64,000 nucleotides of DNA from Bifidobacterium scardovii JCM 12489 = DSM 13734 (GCF_001042635.1 NZ_AP012331.1:1860001-1924000); one strand, 5' to 3'. Positions 1 to 8,842 are shown, counted from the stretch's first letter. Notes: generated by a model from the sequence alone, not told the origin. Program-made: numbers and translations.

Positions 1-133
1 GCGCCCAGTCGACGCGATAGTCGGGATCCAGCATCTCCTGCGTCATCGCGCCCAGATTCGGATCGTCCTCGATCAGCAGCACCGCGGGGAGCAGCAGCCG
101 TTCCACCTTCCGCTCGTCCATCGTATCCGCCAT
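1..133 (-). CDS. Response regulator, N-terminal fragment
   Basis: Minus-strand gene running off the left edge; only about 44 residues are visible. The start ATG (complement of 131-133) follows a GGGGAAAGGG ribosome binding site. After a short leader the protein reads VLLIEDDPNLGAM, the typical beta1-alpha1 segment of a CheY-like receiver domain with its acidic Asp pair. An alternative in-frame ATG at 157 would add eight residues but would place the binding site inside the gene. The output domain and partner kinase lie outside the window, so the process controlled cannot be stated. Confidence 0.75.
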   Translation of the reverse strand, partial: MADTMDERKVERLLLPAVLLIEDDPNLGAMTQEMLDPDYRVDWA

Positions 134-308
134 GTTCAGCCCTTTCCCCGCCGCCATGTCTCCATCGTATGCCACACCCGGCTGCCAATGCGCCGCGCGC
201 ATGGCAGCCCCGCGCGGCCCTATGGTTCATCAGAGCGCATCCCGGCTAAGAGTGCGCTAAGAAACGCTGGAATTGCAAGCATCCGTCATATGGGTAACGT
301 TATGCGAT

Positions 309-1163
309 ATGCACTATGTATTCACCGCCACCGGCGTCTCCTGCCAGGTGCCGACCAGCCAGCAGACGCACGAGCTGTTCCGCGACCTGTCGTTCGAGCT
401 CGATGCCGGGCAGATCGTCGACCTGATCGGGCCCTCCGGCGCCGGCAAAAGCAGCCTGCTGACCGCATTCGCGCGCCTCAATCCGTATGCGCGGGCGCAC
501 ATGACGCTGCAGGGGCGCGATCAGGGCGAATTCACGCTCCAGCAGTGGCGCCGCGAGGTGGCGTATCTGCCGCAGAAGCCGATCCTGCCGGGCGATACCG
601 TCGCCGACGCGATCCGGCTGCCGTGGACGCTGGCGATCCGCAGCGACGAAAGCGTAGGATCGCCCGCCGCGGCGGGTGCCGGCGCGATCCCGACGCCCGG
701 CAAGTCAAGCGCGATTCGCCGCAGCTGGTTCCGCAGTTCCGCCGGTCAGGCCAAGCGCCTGCTGCCGGACGAGCGCATCCGGGCGACGCTGGACGCGATG
801 GGTTGCGAGGACATCGATCTGGACCGCCCGCCGCACGATCTGTCCGGAGGCCAGGCAGCCCGCGTCAGTCTGGCGCGCACCCTGCTGACCGGCCCGACGG
901 TGCTGCTCGCCGACGAGGTGGATGCCGGCCTGGACGACGAGAACGCGGAGAAGGTCGCCGACATCATGGCCGCCGCCGCGGGGCGCGGCATGGCCATCGT
1001 GCGCATCCGCCACCGCCCGCCGGACGGCCGTGCCACGCGCACGGTCAAACTGGAGTACGGGCTGCTGAGCGAGGCGCCGCATACGGCCGGCGCGCAGGAT
1101 GCGGACGGTGCGGCTCGCAGCGACACATCACAGGACATGTCGCAGGAAGGGGGCCTCGCATGA
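309..1163 (+). CDS. fetA: ABC transporter ATP-binding protein, FetA/YbbL type
   Basis: Cytoplasmic ATPase expected to power the membrane partner FetB encoded immediately downstream; in E. coli FetAB is linked to iron export. Walker A (GPSGAGKSS, about residue 41), a Q-loop (YLPQKP), the signature LSGGQ and Walker B (VLLADEVDA) are in order. The 284 residues exceed the roughly 225 usual for FetA because of a low-complexity insertion of about 40 residues (Ala/Gly/Pro/Ser-rich, about residues 120-160) between the Q-loop and the signature. The ATG at 309 is preferred to the TTG at 273 because it starts just before the conserved fold. The stop overlaps the fetB start (ATGA). The substrate is not shown by the sequence. 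Confidence 0.8.
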   Translation: MHYVFTATGVSCQVPTSQQTHELFRDLSFELDAGQIVDLIGPSGAGKSSLLTAFARLNPYARAHMTLQGRDQGEFTLQQWRREVAYLPQKPILPGDTVADAIRLPWTLAIRSDESVGSPAAAGAGAIPTPGKSSAIRRSWFRSSAGQAKRLLPDERIRATLDAMGCEDIDLDRPPHDLSGGQAARVSLARTLLTGPTVLLADEVDAGLDDENAEKVADIMAAAAGRGMAIVRIRHRPPDGRATRTVKLEYGLLSEAPHTAGAQDADGAARSDTSQDMSQEGGLA

Positions 1164-1948
1164 GCGGCGGCTATTCGATCGATGTCTGGGGTCTGCTCGT
1201 CGCGCTGGCGATGGTGGCCGTGGCCGCCGCCATCAGCGAGCTGATGCATCTGGGCGTCGGCAAGACGCTGATGTGGTCGGCATGCCGCGCGCTGCTGCAG
1301 CTGTGCGCGATGGGCTTCATCATCGGCTTCGTGATCAAGGCGAACAACGTGTGGCTGGTGTTCGCGCTGATGGCCGTGATGCTGCTCGCGGCCGTGCAGA
1401 TCACGCTGTCGCGCGCCAAGGGCATCCCGAAGGGACTGGCCGGGCCGGTGCTGCTGAGCCTGGTCATCACGATGCTGCTCATGATCGCGCTGGTGACCGA
1501 GCTGGTTGTGCGACCGCACCCGTGGTATGCGCCGCAGCTGGTCGTGCCGCTGACCGGTATGCTGCTGGGCAACACGGTCACCGCGCTGGCGGTCGGGCTG
1601 AGCCGTTTCTACGAGAGCATGAACGAGCGCCGCGACGAGGTCGATACGCTGCTCGCGCTCGGCGCGACCCCGTGGGAGGCGGCCCGTCCCTCGATCGTCT
1701 CGTCGATCCGTTTGGGCCTGCTGCCGACCACCGCGTCGCTGGCGTCCAGCGGCATCGTGACGATCCCCGGTATGATGGCCGGCCAGGTGATCGCCGGCGG
1801 CGACCCGATCAACGCGGGCAAATACCAGTTCGTGGTGTTCGGCGCGATCGCCGCGCTGACGCTGGTCGCCGACAGCCTGATCATGTCGATGGTCTACAAG
1901 ACCTGCTTCACGGCCGACGACCAGTACAAGCCGCCCGAGGAGCGGTAG
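1160..1948 (+). CDS. fetB: ABC transporter permease, FetB/UPF0014 family
   Basis: Integral membrane protein of 262 residues with about seven hydrophobic segments and the UPF0014 hallmarks (LLGNTVTALAVGLSRF followed by LLALGATPWEA and a TASLASSGIVTIPGMMAGQ stretch). It should form the export channel energised by the preceding ATPase, with which it overlaps by 4 bp, so the two are translationally coupled. E. coli FetB is associated with iron efflux and oxidative-stress resistance; the metal or other substrate here is inferred by family only. The gene ends about 115 bp before the periodic repeat array. Confidence 0.85.
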   Translation: MSGGYSIDVWGLLVALAMVAVAAAISELMHLGVGKTLMWSACRALLQLCAMGFIIGFVIKANNVWLVFALMAVMLLAAVQITLSRAKGIPKGLAGPVLLSLVITMLLMIALVTELVVRPHPWYAPQLVVPLTGMLLGNTVTALAVGLSRFYESMNERRDEVDTLLALGATPWEAARPSIVSSIRLGLLPTTASLASSGIVTIPGMMAGQVIAGGDPINAGKYQFVVFGAIAALTLVADSLIMSMVYKTCFTADDQYKPPEER

Positions 1949-2064
1949 GGCACGACTGCCGCGGCGGCCACAGTCCGACCGACGGCCGGCAGAACGCCGA
2001 TGACGAAGATCATCCGCGTTCTGCCGGTCGCGTCACGCCGGCCGCGTTTTGCTAGGCCGTTCCT

Positions 2065-2660
2065 GGCGAGAGATCCCTGCCACCCGGTAGATGGCATCTC
2101 TCGCCGAGGAACGCTCCCCGAGAGAAACCTGCCATGCTATGGCGAATGCGCCACACTAAGCACCCTTCCCGCAAGAGGTTCCCGCCACCCGGTGGATGAC
2201 GTCTCCCACCCAGAAACTTTCCGCGGGGAGAAACCTGCCACCCATCAGCTACCACATCTCGTCCAGCACCATCTCCATGAGCGGTTCCCACCGGTAAGTG
2301 GCAGCGCCGGCACGCCCCTGCTCCCGAGCGGGAGAAATCCGCCACCCATCAGAAGCTGTATCTTCCCCAGTAGCTTCTTAGCGAGAGGTTTTCGCCAGTC
2401 AGTGGACGGCAGATCACACTAGGAGGATCTCCCCGAGAGATACCCGCCGCATCTCGGCAGGAACCGCTCACGGAGTGATGCCTTATCGAGAGGTACCTTG
2501 CCACAGGATGGCGGCGCAAGCATGGTCATGGCGCCAAGCGAGAGAATGCAGCCTCTCCGTGGATACTGCATCTCGCTAGGCGACGTCCCGGCAAGAGATT
2601 TCCGCCACAGGATGGCGGTATCGGCACGATTGCGTCTTCTGGCAAGAGGTTCGGCGTTGT
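2065..2660. repeat. Degenerate tandem array, 12 units, 52.5-bp period, hairpin-forming
   Basis: A non-coding block in which a diverged unit recurs with strikingly constant phase. The core (C/G)RAGAGRWWCCYGCCAC begins at about 2068, 2120, 2173, 2226, 2278, 2330, 2383, 2435, 2488, 2540, 2593 and 2644, that is every 52 or 53 bp. Most units also carry an inverted partner (GCCA...TGGC, or GAGAGAT...ATCTCTC) so the unit folds as a hairpin; examples are 2065-2105, 2536-2576 and 2601-2617. Letters differ between units while pairing is often kept. It is not a CRISPR: there is no invariant repeat or separate spacer. No convincing coding sequence runs through it. It lies between convergent fetB and the helicase gene. 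Confidence 0.8.
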
Positions 2661-3060
2661 TGAATCAGAATTGACATGCTACCGCCTGCGGGTGCTGGCT
2701 CTCGAAGCGAGCCCGAACGTGGGGCATATGGCATCGCCAGCACCGCCCCCCAGCCGGCTTCGCCGCCTGCCCCCGCCAGCGGGGGCAGCATATGCCAACA
2801 ACCGGTTTAACGGAGCCACAGGTTTCCGCCACTCTATGGCTGTTATATCCCGCCCGGCAGTTCCTATATGCGAATACGCAAACGGCTCCGGCAACCGTAT
2901 GCAGGTTGCCGGAGCCGTTTCGATACCGAACCAGCCGTTTCGAGCAGCCAGCCCAGACGACCGATTCAACCAGCTGGTTCATCCAGCCGAACCAGCCAGC
3001 CGGTTCAACCGGCCGCAATCAGTCAGACGAACCAACCATCACAACGCGCCGGACCGCGGC
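2661..3060. other. Non-coding region with repeat fragments
   Basis: No gene seen. About 2740-2800 holds a variant of the dispersed hairpin repeat (CAGCCGGCTTCGCCGCCTG followed by CCCCCGCCAGCGGGGG). About 2920-3035 is a patch rich in AACCAGC and GGTTCAACC words in both orientations. A strong hairpin lies between them and is listed separately. Confidence 0.6.
2880..2920. terminator. 17-bp perfect stem, probable terminator
   Basis: Arms 2880-2896 and 2904-2920 (AAACGGCTCCGGCAACC and its complement) with a 7-nt loop. The A/T-terminated stem could end transcription from either side, most usefully that of the helicase gene, which ends at 3061 on the minus strand. Confidence 0.7.
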
Positions 3061-5178
3061 TCAGCGCCGCCCGGAATGGCGGTTCGGCATGCGGAACGGT
3101 GCGCTCTTGGTCTTGGAATGGCGGCGATGCGGGCCTTCCGTATTGCCGTAACGCGCGATCATGCGGCGATCGTGGCGTTTGGCGTCCTCGGAACGCTCAT
3201 CGCGCACGATGCGGTTCTCATCCTTGCGGTGAATGCGCTTGCCGCCACCTTCGCCGCCCCGCTTCGCCCCGCGCAAGGACGGGGCCGACGACCGCTTGCG
3301 CCCATCGTAGGACCGTTCGGCACGGGACCGGTCCTTATGCGAGAAGTCGCGCTTCGTGCGGAGGGAATCGGATCCGCCGCGGGAATCCGAAGTCATCTCG
3401 TCACGGGTTTCTGGCACGTCGGAGCGGCCCGTCGTCTCGCGCTTGCGCGCCGGGCGTTCCGAACGGTCGAAACGCCCTCCCCTCCCACGGCGATCACCGC
3501 GATCACCGCGATCGGCGCGGCTATCCCGCTCGGCACGCTTAGAATCACGCTCAGCGGCACGCTTCGACCATGCCTCGTCCTGCTCGAAGCGCAGATCGCG
3601 CCGCTCGGCATCGCGGTCGTGCAGCCCGGCCCGGCGGTCGGCACGATTGGCCGGCGCCCGATCGGCCGTCGTAGCCGGCGCGGCCTCCATGCGATCGGCG
3701 TCGCCGCGGCCGCGGTCGGCGCCATCACGACGCCCGGCCGGCCGACCGGCCCCGGCCCCGGTGCCGCGGTTGCGCCGGCGCTTGCGGCCGCGTCCCTCGC
3801 CATCGTCGGAGGACGCGCCGCCACGGCGCTGGCGACCGGCCGGCTGGGACTGCTCGAGGCTCCATCCGTCCACGCGCTCGGCGCGCTCCCCCACCAATTC
3901 GAGCACTTCGGGCGAATCGTGGGTGACCTCGATCGGCTTCACCTTGATGCCGGCGATCTTGAGCATGCGGCGCGCCTCGCGGCGCTGCTCGGGCAGCACG
4001 AGCGTGACCACGTCGCCCTCGCGGCCGGCGCGCGCGGTGCGGCCGGAGCGGTGCAGGAAGGACTTCGGGTCCTCCGGCGGCTCGACCTGCACGACGAGTT
4101 CGACGCCACTGACGTCGATGCCTCGCGCGGCCACATCGGTGGCGACCATGACGCGCACGTCGCCCGACTCGAAGGCCGCGAGATTGCGGTCGCGCTGGTT
4201 CTGGTTGAGGTTGCCGTGCAGTTCGGCGGCCGGGATGCCGTTTTGCGTGAGGTTCTTGGCCAGCTTCTTGGCCTGGAACTTGGTGCGCGTGAACAGGATG
4301 CGCCGGCCCTCGCCCGAGGCGAGCGTGCGCACGAGCTCATGCTTGTCGGCGCGCGTGGTCTCGAAGACGTGGTGGGTCATCAGGTCGGGTTCGGCGGTGG
4401 CCGAGTCGACGCTGTGCACCTTCGGATCGTGCAGGAACTCGTTGACCACCTCGTCGACGCCGTGGTCGAGCGTGGCGGAGAACAGCATGTGCTGCGCGTC
4501 CGGCGCGATCTGCGCGAGCAGGCGCTTGACCGGCGGCAGGAAGCCCATGTCGGCCATCTCGTCGGCCTCGTCGATGACGACGACCTCGACGGATTCGAGG
4601 GTGAGCAGCCCCTGGCGCAGCAAATCCTCAAGACGGCCCGGGCAGGCCACCATGATGTCGGCGCCCGAACGCAGGTCGCGCACCTGACGCTTCTGGTTGA
4701 CGCCGCCGTAGATCGTGGTGGTGGTCATGCCGTACATCTGCGCGAGCGGCATGAGCACGTCGTTGATCTGGTTGGCGAGCTCGCGCGTCGGGGCGAGCAC
4801 CAGACCGCGCGGATGCGGCAGGAAATCGGACTCCAGGCGCTCCTCGAGACGCTCCTGCCTGCGGCGCTTGATCTCGCGGCGGAATGCGCTCATCGTGGAT
4901 TCGTCGTCGAAGGAATCGTAGTCGCCGAGCCGGGCGACCAGCGGGATCGAAAAGGCGAGCGTCTTGCCGGAACCGGTGCGGCCCCGGCCCAGAATATCGC
5001 GGCCGGCAAGGGAATCGGGCAGGGTGTCGGCCTGAATCGGGAATGCGGTCTTCTTGTCATCGGCCGCGAGCACGCGTACCAGCGGTCCGGGTACGCCAAG
5101 TTCTCCAAAGGCAAGCGGGCGGGCTTCGTCCTGACCATCCGTCAGGGAATCATCAAAATCAGTGTCGTTACGGGGCAC
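3061..5178 (-). CDS. DEAD-box RNA helicase with Arg-rich tail
   Basis: ATP-dependent RNA helicase, likely for RNA structure remodelling in decay, ribosome assembly or cold response. The helicase core fills about residues 25-420: Q motif (FPIQADTLP), motif I (GRTGSGKT), Ia (PTRELA), II (VIDEADEMADMG), III (SAT), then the C-terminal RecA domain ending HRSGRTARAG. Residues about 450-705 are a highly charged, Arg/Asp/Gly-rich low-complexity tail, a common RNA-binding extension in actinobacterial DEAD-box proteins. The start is GTG at 5178, placed by the upstream GAAAGG; an ATG at 5192 is out of frame. At 705 residues it is longer than the minimal family because of the tail. Confidence 0.92.
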   Translation of the reverse strand: MPRNDTDFDDSLTDGQDEARPLAFGELGVPGPLVRVLAADDKKTAFPIQADTLPDSLAGRDILGRGRTGSGKTLAFSIPLVARLGDYDSFDDESTMSAFRREIKRRRQERLEERLESDFLPHPRGLVLAPTRELANQINDVLMPLAQMYGMTTTTIYGGVNQKRQVRDLRSGADIMVACPGRLEDLLRQGLLTLESVEVVVIDEADEMADMGFLPPVKRLLAQIAPDAQHMLFSATLDHGVDEVVNEFLHDPKVHSVDSATAEPDLMTHHVFETTRADKHELVRTLASGEGRRILFTRTKFQAKKLAKNLTQNGIPAAELHGNLNQNQRDRNLAAFESGDVRVMVATDVAARGIDVSGVELVVQVEPPEDPKSFLHRSGRTARAGREGDVVTLVLPEQRREARRMLKIAGIKVKPIEVTHDSPEVLELVGERAERVDGWSLEQSQPAGRQRRGGASSDDGEGRGRKRRRNRGTGAGAGRPAGRRDGADRGRGDADRMEAAPATTADRAPANRADRRAGLHDRDAERRDLRFEQDEAWSKRAAERDSKRAERDSRADRGDRGDRRGRGGRFDRSERPARKRETTGRSDVPETRDEMTSDSRGGSDSLRTKRDFSHKDRSRAERSYDGRKRSSAPSLRGAKRGGEGGGKRIHRKDENRIVRDERSEDAKRHDRRMIARYGNTEGPHRRHSKTKSAPFRMPNRHSGRR

Positions 5179-5333
5179 AGTGGCCTTTCATGTCAATCAG
5201 GATGCGCGAACTGCGCAAACCATCTGACTGTAGCCCAAGGCCGCTACTTTCCCGCATGCCGGGCCGGGGGCGCCGCGCGGCGCACTCCCGCCCCGACGCA
5301 TGCGGGGAAAAGACGCCGCGCGTCGCTACCGGC

Positions 5334-6050
5334 CTACCGGTAGTTGCGCTCGATGAGGATATCGGAGACCGTGAGGTTCGCCTCGCTGAGCAGATTGAAC
5401 AGGATCACCCCGGCGAGTTCGTCCGGGCTCATGAACGAATGCTGCTTGTCGAGCGACACATAGTCGTGGCTCTCGCGGTAGAAATCGGTGTCGATGCCGC
5501 CCGGGTACACGCCGACGACCTTGACGCTCGACCCCTTGTACGCGGCCTTGAGGCTCTGCGTGTAGCCCTTCTCGCCCCACTTGGTCGCGCAGTACACCGA
5601 TTCGTTGGCGTTGCCGCGCGTGGCGGCGGTGCTCATCACGTTCGCGATCTTGAGATCGCGTTCGCCGTCGGCCTTCAGCGTCTCGACCGACCACAGGATC
5701 ATGCCCTTGAGACCCTTGAGACATTTGTCGACGTCGGCCGCCTCGTAGCCGGTCGGCGTCTTGAACGACGGCTGGCCGGCATTGTTGATGAGCAGGTCGA
5801 TGTGGCCGATCGCCGCGATCTCGGCGACGGACCGCTTGACGAAGGCCTCGTCGGACACGTCGCCGACGAATCCGCGGTAGGCCTCGGCCGGGAACCGCCG
5901 GGCGAGTTCCGCCTGCCGTTCGGCGTTGAAGTCGATGCCGGTCACGAACCAGCCGCGCTCGATGAGCTGCCGGGCGAGCTCGTATCCCAGTCCCAGCGCG
6001 CTGCCGGTCACGATCGCGATGCGCCTGCCCTGTGCCGTCCGTTCGCCCAT
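5334..6050 (-). CDS. Short-chain dehydrogenase/reductase
   Basis: NAD(P)-dependent oxidoreductase of the classical SDR family, 238 residues. Seen in order: the cofactor-binding TGSALGLG (TGxxxGxG), DFNAERQAE at the end of beta2, NNAG, and the catalytic pair in YCATK (YxxxK) preceded by a serine in VMSTAATRG. The start is ATG at 6050, with GGGAGA 8 nt upstream; the open frame extends 16 codons further without support. Asp at the end of beta2 suggests preference for NAD(H), which is an inference. The substrate is unknown and the gene appears monocistronic. Confidence 0.85.
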   Translation of the reverse strand: MGERTAQGRRIAIVTGSALGLGYELARQLIERGWFVTGIDFNAERQAELARRFPAEAYRGFVGDVSDEAFVKRSVAEIAAIGHIDLLINNAGQPSFKTPTGYEAADVDKCLKGLKGMILWSVETLKADGERDLKIANVMSTAATRGNANESVYCATKWGEKGYTQSLKAAYKGSSVKVVGVYPGGIDTDFYRESHDYVSLDKQHSFMSPDELAGVILFNLLSEANLTVSDILIERNYR

Positions 6051-6223
6051 ATCAGTCTCCCTGCCGTGTCGCCGGATGCGCCCGATGCGCACCCGCATTC
6101 GGTGCCATCATAGCGCACCGCGCATCGAACCGGTTAGATTTGCGATGCGCGGACGACGGCCACCGCCGATCGCCCGTCAACGAACCGCCGAACGCCGAGT
6201 CATACCCCCGGTCACGCTCCGGC

Positions 6224-6841
6224 TCACGCCTCGGTGCGACCGCCCGACTGGTTGATGCGCCGGATGACCCGCGCCGGATTGCCGGCGACGACGCAGTCGG
6301 GCGGCACATCCCTGGTGACGACGCTGCCCGCGCCGACCACCGAACCGTCGCCGATCGTGATGCCGGGCAGCACGATCACGCCGCCGAGCCAGCAGCGATC
6401 GCCGATCGAGATCGGCTTGGCGTACGTGTTCCAGCGGTAGCGGCCGCTGCCGGGATCCCAGCCGTCGACCAGCCGATCTGCGGCCTCGACCGGATGCGTC
6501 GAGGTGTAGAGCTGCACGTTCGACGAGATCATCGTGTCGTCGCCGACCGTGATCGTGTTGCAGTCCACGAAAGTGCAGTTCATGTTGACGGTCACGTTGG
6601 TGCCGAGGTGGATGTTGCGCCCGTAATCGCAGATGAACGGCAAACCGACCGACACGTTCGACCCGATCGAGCCGAGCAGCCGTTCGAGGATCTCACGCTT
6701 CTCATCCTTCTGGTCGTAGGCGAGCGCGTTGTACCGCGCCAGCAGCGCGCGGGCGGTGTTCTTGAATTCGAGGAACACCCCGTCGTGGCAGTCGTAGATC
6801 TCCCCCGCCATGCATTTGTCGAGTTCACTGCGCCGTTCCAT
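6224..6841 (-). CDS. Maltose/galactoside O-acetyltransferase-like, hexapeptide repeat
   Basis: Acetyl-CoA-dependent sugar O-acetyltransferase of the Maa/LacA/NodL group, 205 residues, cytoplasmic trimer by family. The N-terminal MAGEIYDCHD segment matches the Maa/LacA N-terminal domain (Mac). Left-handed beta-helix repeats follow from about residue 65, with the catalytic His in the TSTHPV motif and the typical C-terminal GAGSVVTRDVPPDCVVAGNPAR. ATG at 6841 follows AAGGAGA. The sugar acetylated is unknown. A short ORF ends 95 bp upstream on the same strand and may be co-transcribed; an AraC regulator is divergent beyond it. Confidence 0.9.
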   Translation of the reverse strand: MERRSELDKCMAGEIYDCHDGVFLEFKNTARALLARYNALAYDQKDEKREILERLLGSIGSNVSVGLPFICDYGRNIHLGTNVTVNMNCTFVDCNTITVGDDTMISSNVQLYTSTHPVEAADRLVDGWDPGSGRYRWNTYAKPISIGDRCWLGGVIVLPGITIGDGSVVGAGSVVTRDVPPDCVVAGNPARVIRRINQSGGRTEA

Positions 6842-6936
6842 ACGCTCTCCTTATCATCCAATCGCCGTTCCACCGCCGCCCGGGCGGGCGCCCTGCCGCT
6901 CCACCCGGCCGCCGGCGCGCCACGAACGCCAGCCCG

Positions 6937-7086
6937 TCACGCCAGCTTCGGATACCACTGCGCGAACCATTGGTCCGCCCGGTCGCCGTCGAGCCGAGCC
7001 TGCATCCACCGGCGGCATGCCGCCAGATACCGGTCCAGCAGCCGACCCAGCAGTGCATCGCAGATATGTAGAAAACGTCCAATCAT
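6937..7086 (-). CDS. Small protein, 49 aa, unknown
   Basis: A short minus-strand ORF with a good GAAGGGGTGG ribosome binding site about 5 nt before ATG 7086. The product begins MIGRFLHICDALLGRLLDRY and ends QWFAQWYPKLA. It is rich in Leu, Arg and Trp with a regular spacing that would make an amphipathic helix. It lies in what would otherwise be a 370-bp gap and would be read before the acetyltransferase. Not recognised as any family. Reality is supported only by the binding site and composition. Confidence 0.5.
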   Translation of the reverse strand: MIGRFLHICDALLGRLLDRYLAACRRWMQARLDGDRADQWFAQWYPKLA

Positions 7087-7211
7087 CGACACCACCCCTT
7101 CGGATATGGCATATGGATACCGTTACGAGCATCGCGTTCTTTCTGCGTTTTCAGTGTATGTCCTCGACGTTCGCGTACACGCTCCGCGATCGCGATACTG
7201 CATCCGATACT

Positions 7212-8396
7212 ATGAGAATCGTGCAGTTTCTTGATCATTCATCGCAGGACGGCGGCACGGGCGCGCAACGGGCCGGCGCCGCCCCGGCCACCGGCCCGTC
7301 CCGACACTTGGCTGCGCGCGGCTCCGGCGCCACGCCGCGCCGCACGTCGACGGTGCTGTCCGACCTGTCGGAGCGGATCCACTACAACATCCCCGAGCTG
7401 CCGATCTATGCACGACTCGATCCGCTGTCCTCGTTCCCCGACCACCGCTGCCCCTGCCACTGGCACCGCGATCTGGAATTCCTGCATGTCGCCAGCGGGC
7501 GGATGCACTATTTCGTCAACGGCACCGTGACGGTGCTGCACGCCGGCGAAGGCATCGCCGTCAACTCCAGCCGGCTGCATTACGGATTCTCCCCCGACCT
7601 GGGCAACGCGTGGTTCGCATGCGCGGTGATCAGCCCAGCCCTTTTCGAGCACGCCACCACGGGGACCGCGGCCTTGTGCTCCCGCGCGTTCGGCCAGGAT
7701 ATGGATGATTTCCTGACGCTCTCGCCCGATGTGCCGTGGCAGCGTGACATGCTCGCCGGCGTGGACCGGGTCGTCGAGAGCATGGCGCGGGCCGAGGCCA
7801 GCGAGGCCGATACGGCCGAGGGGACCGCCACGGCCGGCGGGCGCGCCGATTCCGCGCCCCACGGCGCCGGCCTCTCCGCCGGTACGACCGGTCGGGGATC
7901 CGGCGCACTGCCGGTGTTGTCCGAGGCGATGGCGCTGTGCGCGATGGCGATTGACCGGTTTCGGCCGGCCGCCCGGCCCGGCGACGGGACCGGCGCCGCG
8001 ACGGCGAACGGCGATGCGGCCGAGCGCCGCAGCCGCATCACCGTGCTCGCGATGACCGGCCTGATCCAGCGGCGGTTCCACGAGCCGCTCGGACTGGACG
8101 ACATCGCCGCCGCCGGCAACGTCAGCCGCAGCCAATGTTGCATGCTGTTCAGGCGCTATGTCGGCCGCACGCCGAACGAGTATCTGACCGAGCGCCGGCT
8201 CGAGGAGGCGAAGCGCCTGCTTGCCGATACCGCCGGCTCCGTGGCGGAGATCGCACGCGTCTGCGGATTCTCGTCATCGAGTTATTTCATCAGCGTGTTC
8301 CGCCGGCGGTTCGGGGAGACGCCACGCGCCTACCGCGCCCAGCCGCCCGGCATCGGAGCCTCCGGCATATCCGCAGGGGCATCCCTCGCGGTCTAA
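7212..8396 (+). CDS. AraC-family transcriptional regulator
   Basis: DNA-binding regulator with an N-terminal cupin-like sensing domain (HWHRDLEFLHVASGRMHYFVNG, about residues 78-100) and a C-terminal double helix-turn-helix (LGLDDIAAAGNVSRSQCCMLF then VAEIARVCGFSSSSYFISVF). A Gly/Ala-rich linker of unusual length (about residues 195-275) separates them. The ATG at 7212 gives 394 aa; in-frame ATGs at 7158 and 7110 are possible, and no ribosome binding site decides. It is divergent from the 49-aa ORF and acetyltransferase, which it may control. The ligand is probably a sugar by family analogy. Confidence 0.85.
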   Translation: MRIVQFLDHSSQDGGTGAQRAGAAPATGPSRHLAARGSGATPRRTSTVLSDLSERIHYNIPELPIYARLDPLSSFPDHRCPCHWHRDLEFLHVASGRMHYFVNGTVTVLHAGEGIAVNSSRLHYGFSPDLGNAWFACAVISPALFEHATTGTAALCSRAFGQDMDDFLTLSPDVPWQRDMLAGVDRVVESMARAEASEADTAEGTATAGGRADSAPHGAGLSAGTTGRGSGALPVLSEAMALCAMAIDRFRPAARPGDGTGAATANGDAAERRSRITVLAMTGLIQRRFHEPLGLDDIAAAGNVSRSQCCMLFRRYVGRTPNEYLTERRLEEAKRLLADTAGSVAEIARVCGFSSSSYFISVFRRRFGETPRAYRAQPPGIGASGISAGASLAV

Positions 8397-8518
8397 GCGA
8401 AAACCCCATCATCCATCGTCTCGTCACGGCAGAAAACGCTCCGGCAAGCCGCCGACGTACTGTACGGCAAGTGTGTTTTGTCCGCATCACAAGTGCAGAT
8501 AACTCGCAAATACCGATC
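8397..8518. other. Non-coding spacer
   Basis: Nothing recognised between the AraC stop and the inverted-repeat element. Confidence 0.5.
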
Positions 8519-8700
8519 TGAGGGGCAGAATGGCGGCCTTGCCGGCCTCTTTCGGCGATCTGAGGGGCGATCGCAACGCGAACACGGGATGCCGTCAGGC
8601 CTTTTCCGGGCGAGATGGTTGAAATTGAGCTCTGGGTGTTCCATTGGCTCACCCCTCAGATCGCCGAAAGAGGCCGGCAAGGCCGCCATTCTGCCCCTCA
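8519..8700. repeat. 182-bp element with perfect 49-bp terminal inverted repeats
   Basis: Arms 8519-8567 and 8652-8700 are exact reverse complements over 49 bp, with an 84-bp spacer. Each arm is itself bounded by TGAGGGG at both ends (the word GATCTGAGGGGC is repeated within arm 1). No ORF of note lies in the spacer. The structure resembles a non-autonomous mobile element (MITE) or a very long RNA hairpin. No clear target-site duplication was found at the edges. Confidence 0.7.
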
Positions 8701-8806
8701 CATTGGAAATTCATCATGCCCGTCGACGGACGCATCACCGCGGGGCACCGATCCCCGCACATTCGGCCCGCAACCGGCACCGTCGGGAAAGGCGTCTGCA
8801 TCGAAA

Positions 8807-8836
8807 AACGGCTCTCCTCATACGAGGAGAGCCGTT
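8807..8836 (-). terminator. Rho-independent terminator of the uracil permease gene
   Basis: 13-bp perfect stem (8807-8819 with 8824-8836, AACGGCTCTCCTC) with a 4-nt loop. Read on the minus strand it is followed by a run of T residues. It lies just past the permease stop at 8843. Confidence 0.85.
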
Positions 8837-8842
8837 CTCGAT

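Noticed and set aside
2000..2422. 140-aa ORF over the periodic array
   Set aside because: The frame follows the repeat, has no ribosome binding site and is Pro/Arg/Ser-rich by composition only.
2065..2660. CRISPR array
   Set aside because: Units are diverged over their whole length; there is no invariant repeat, no unique spacers and no cas genes.
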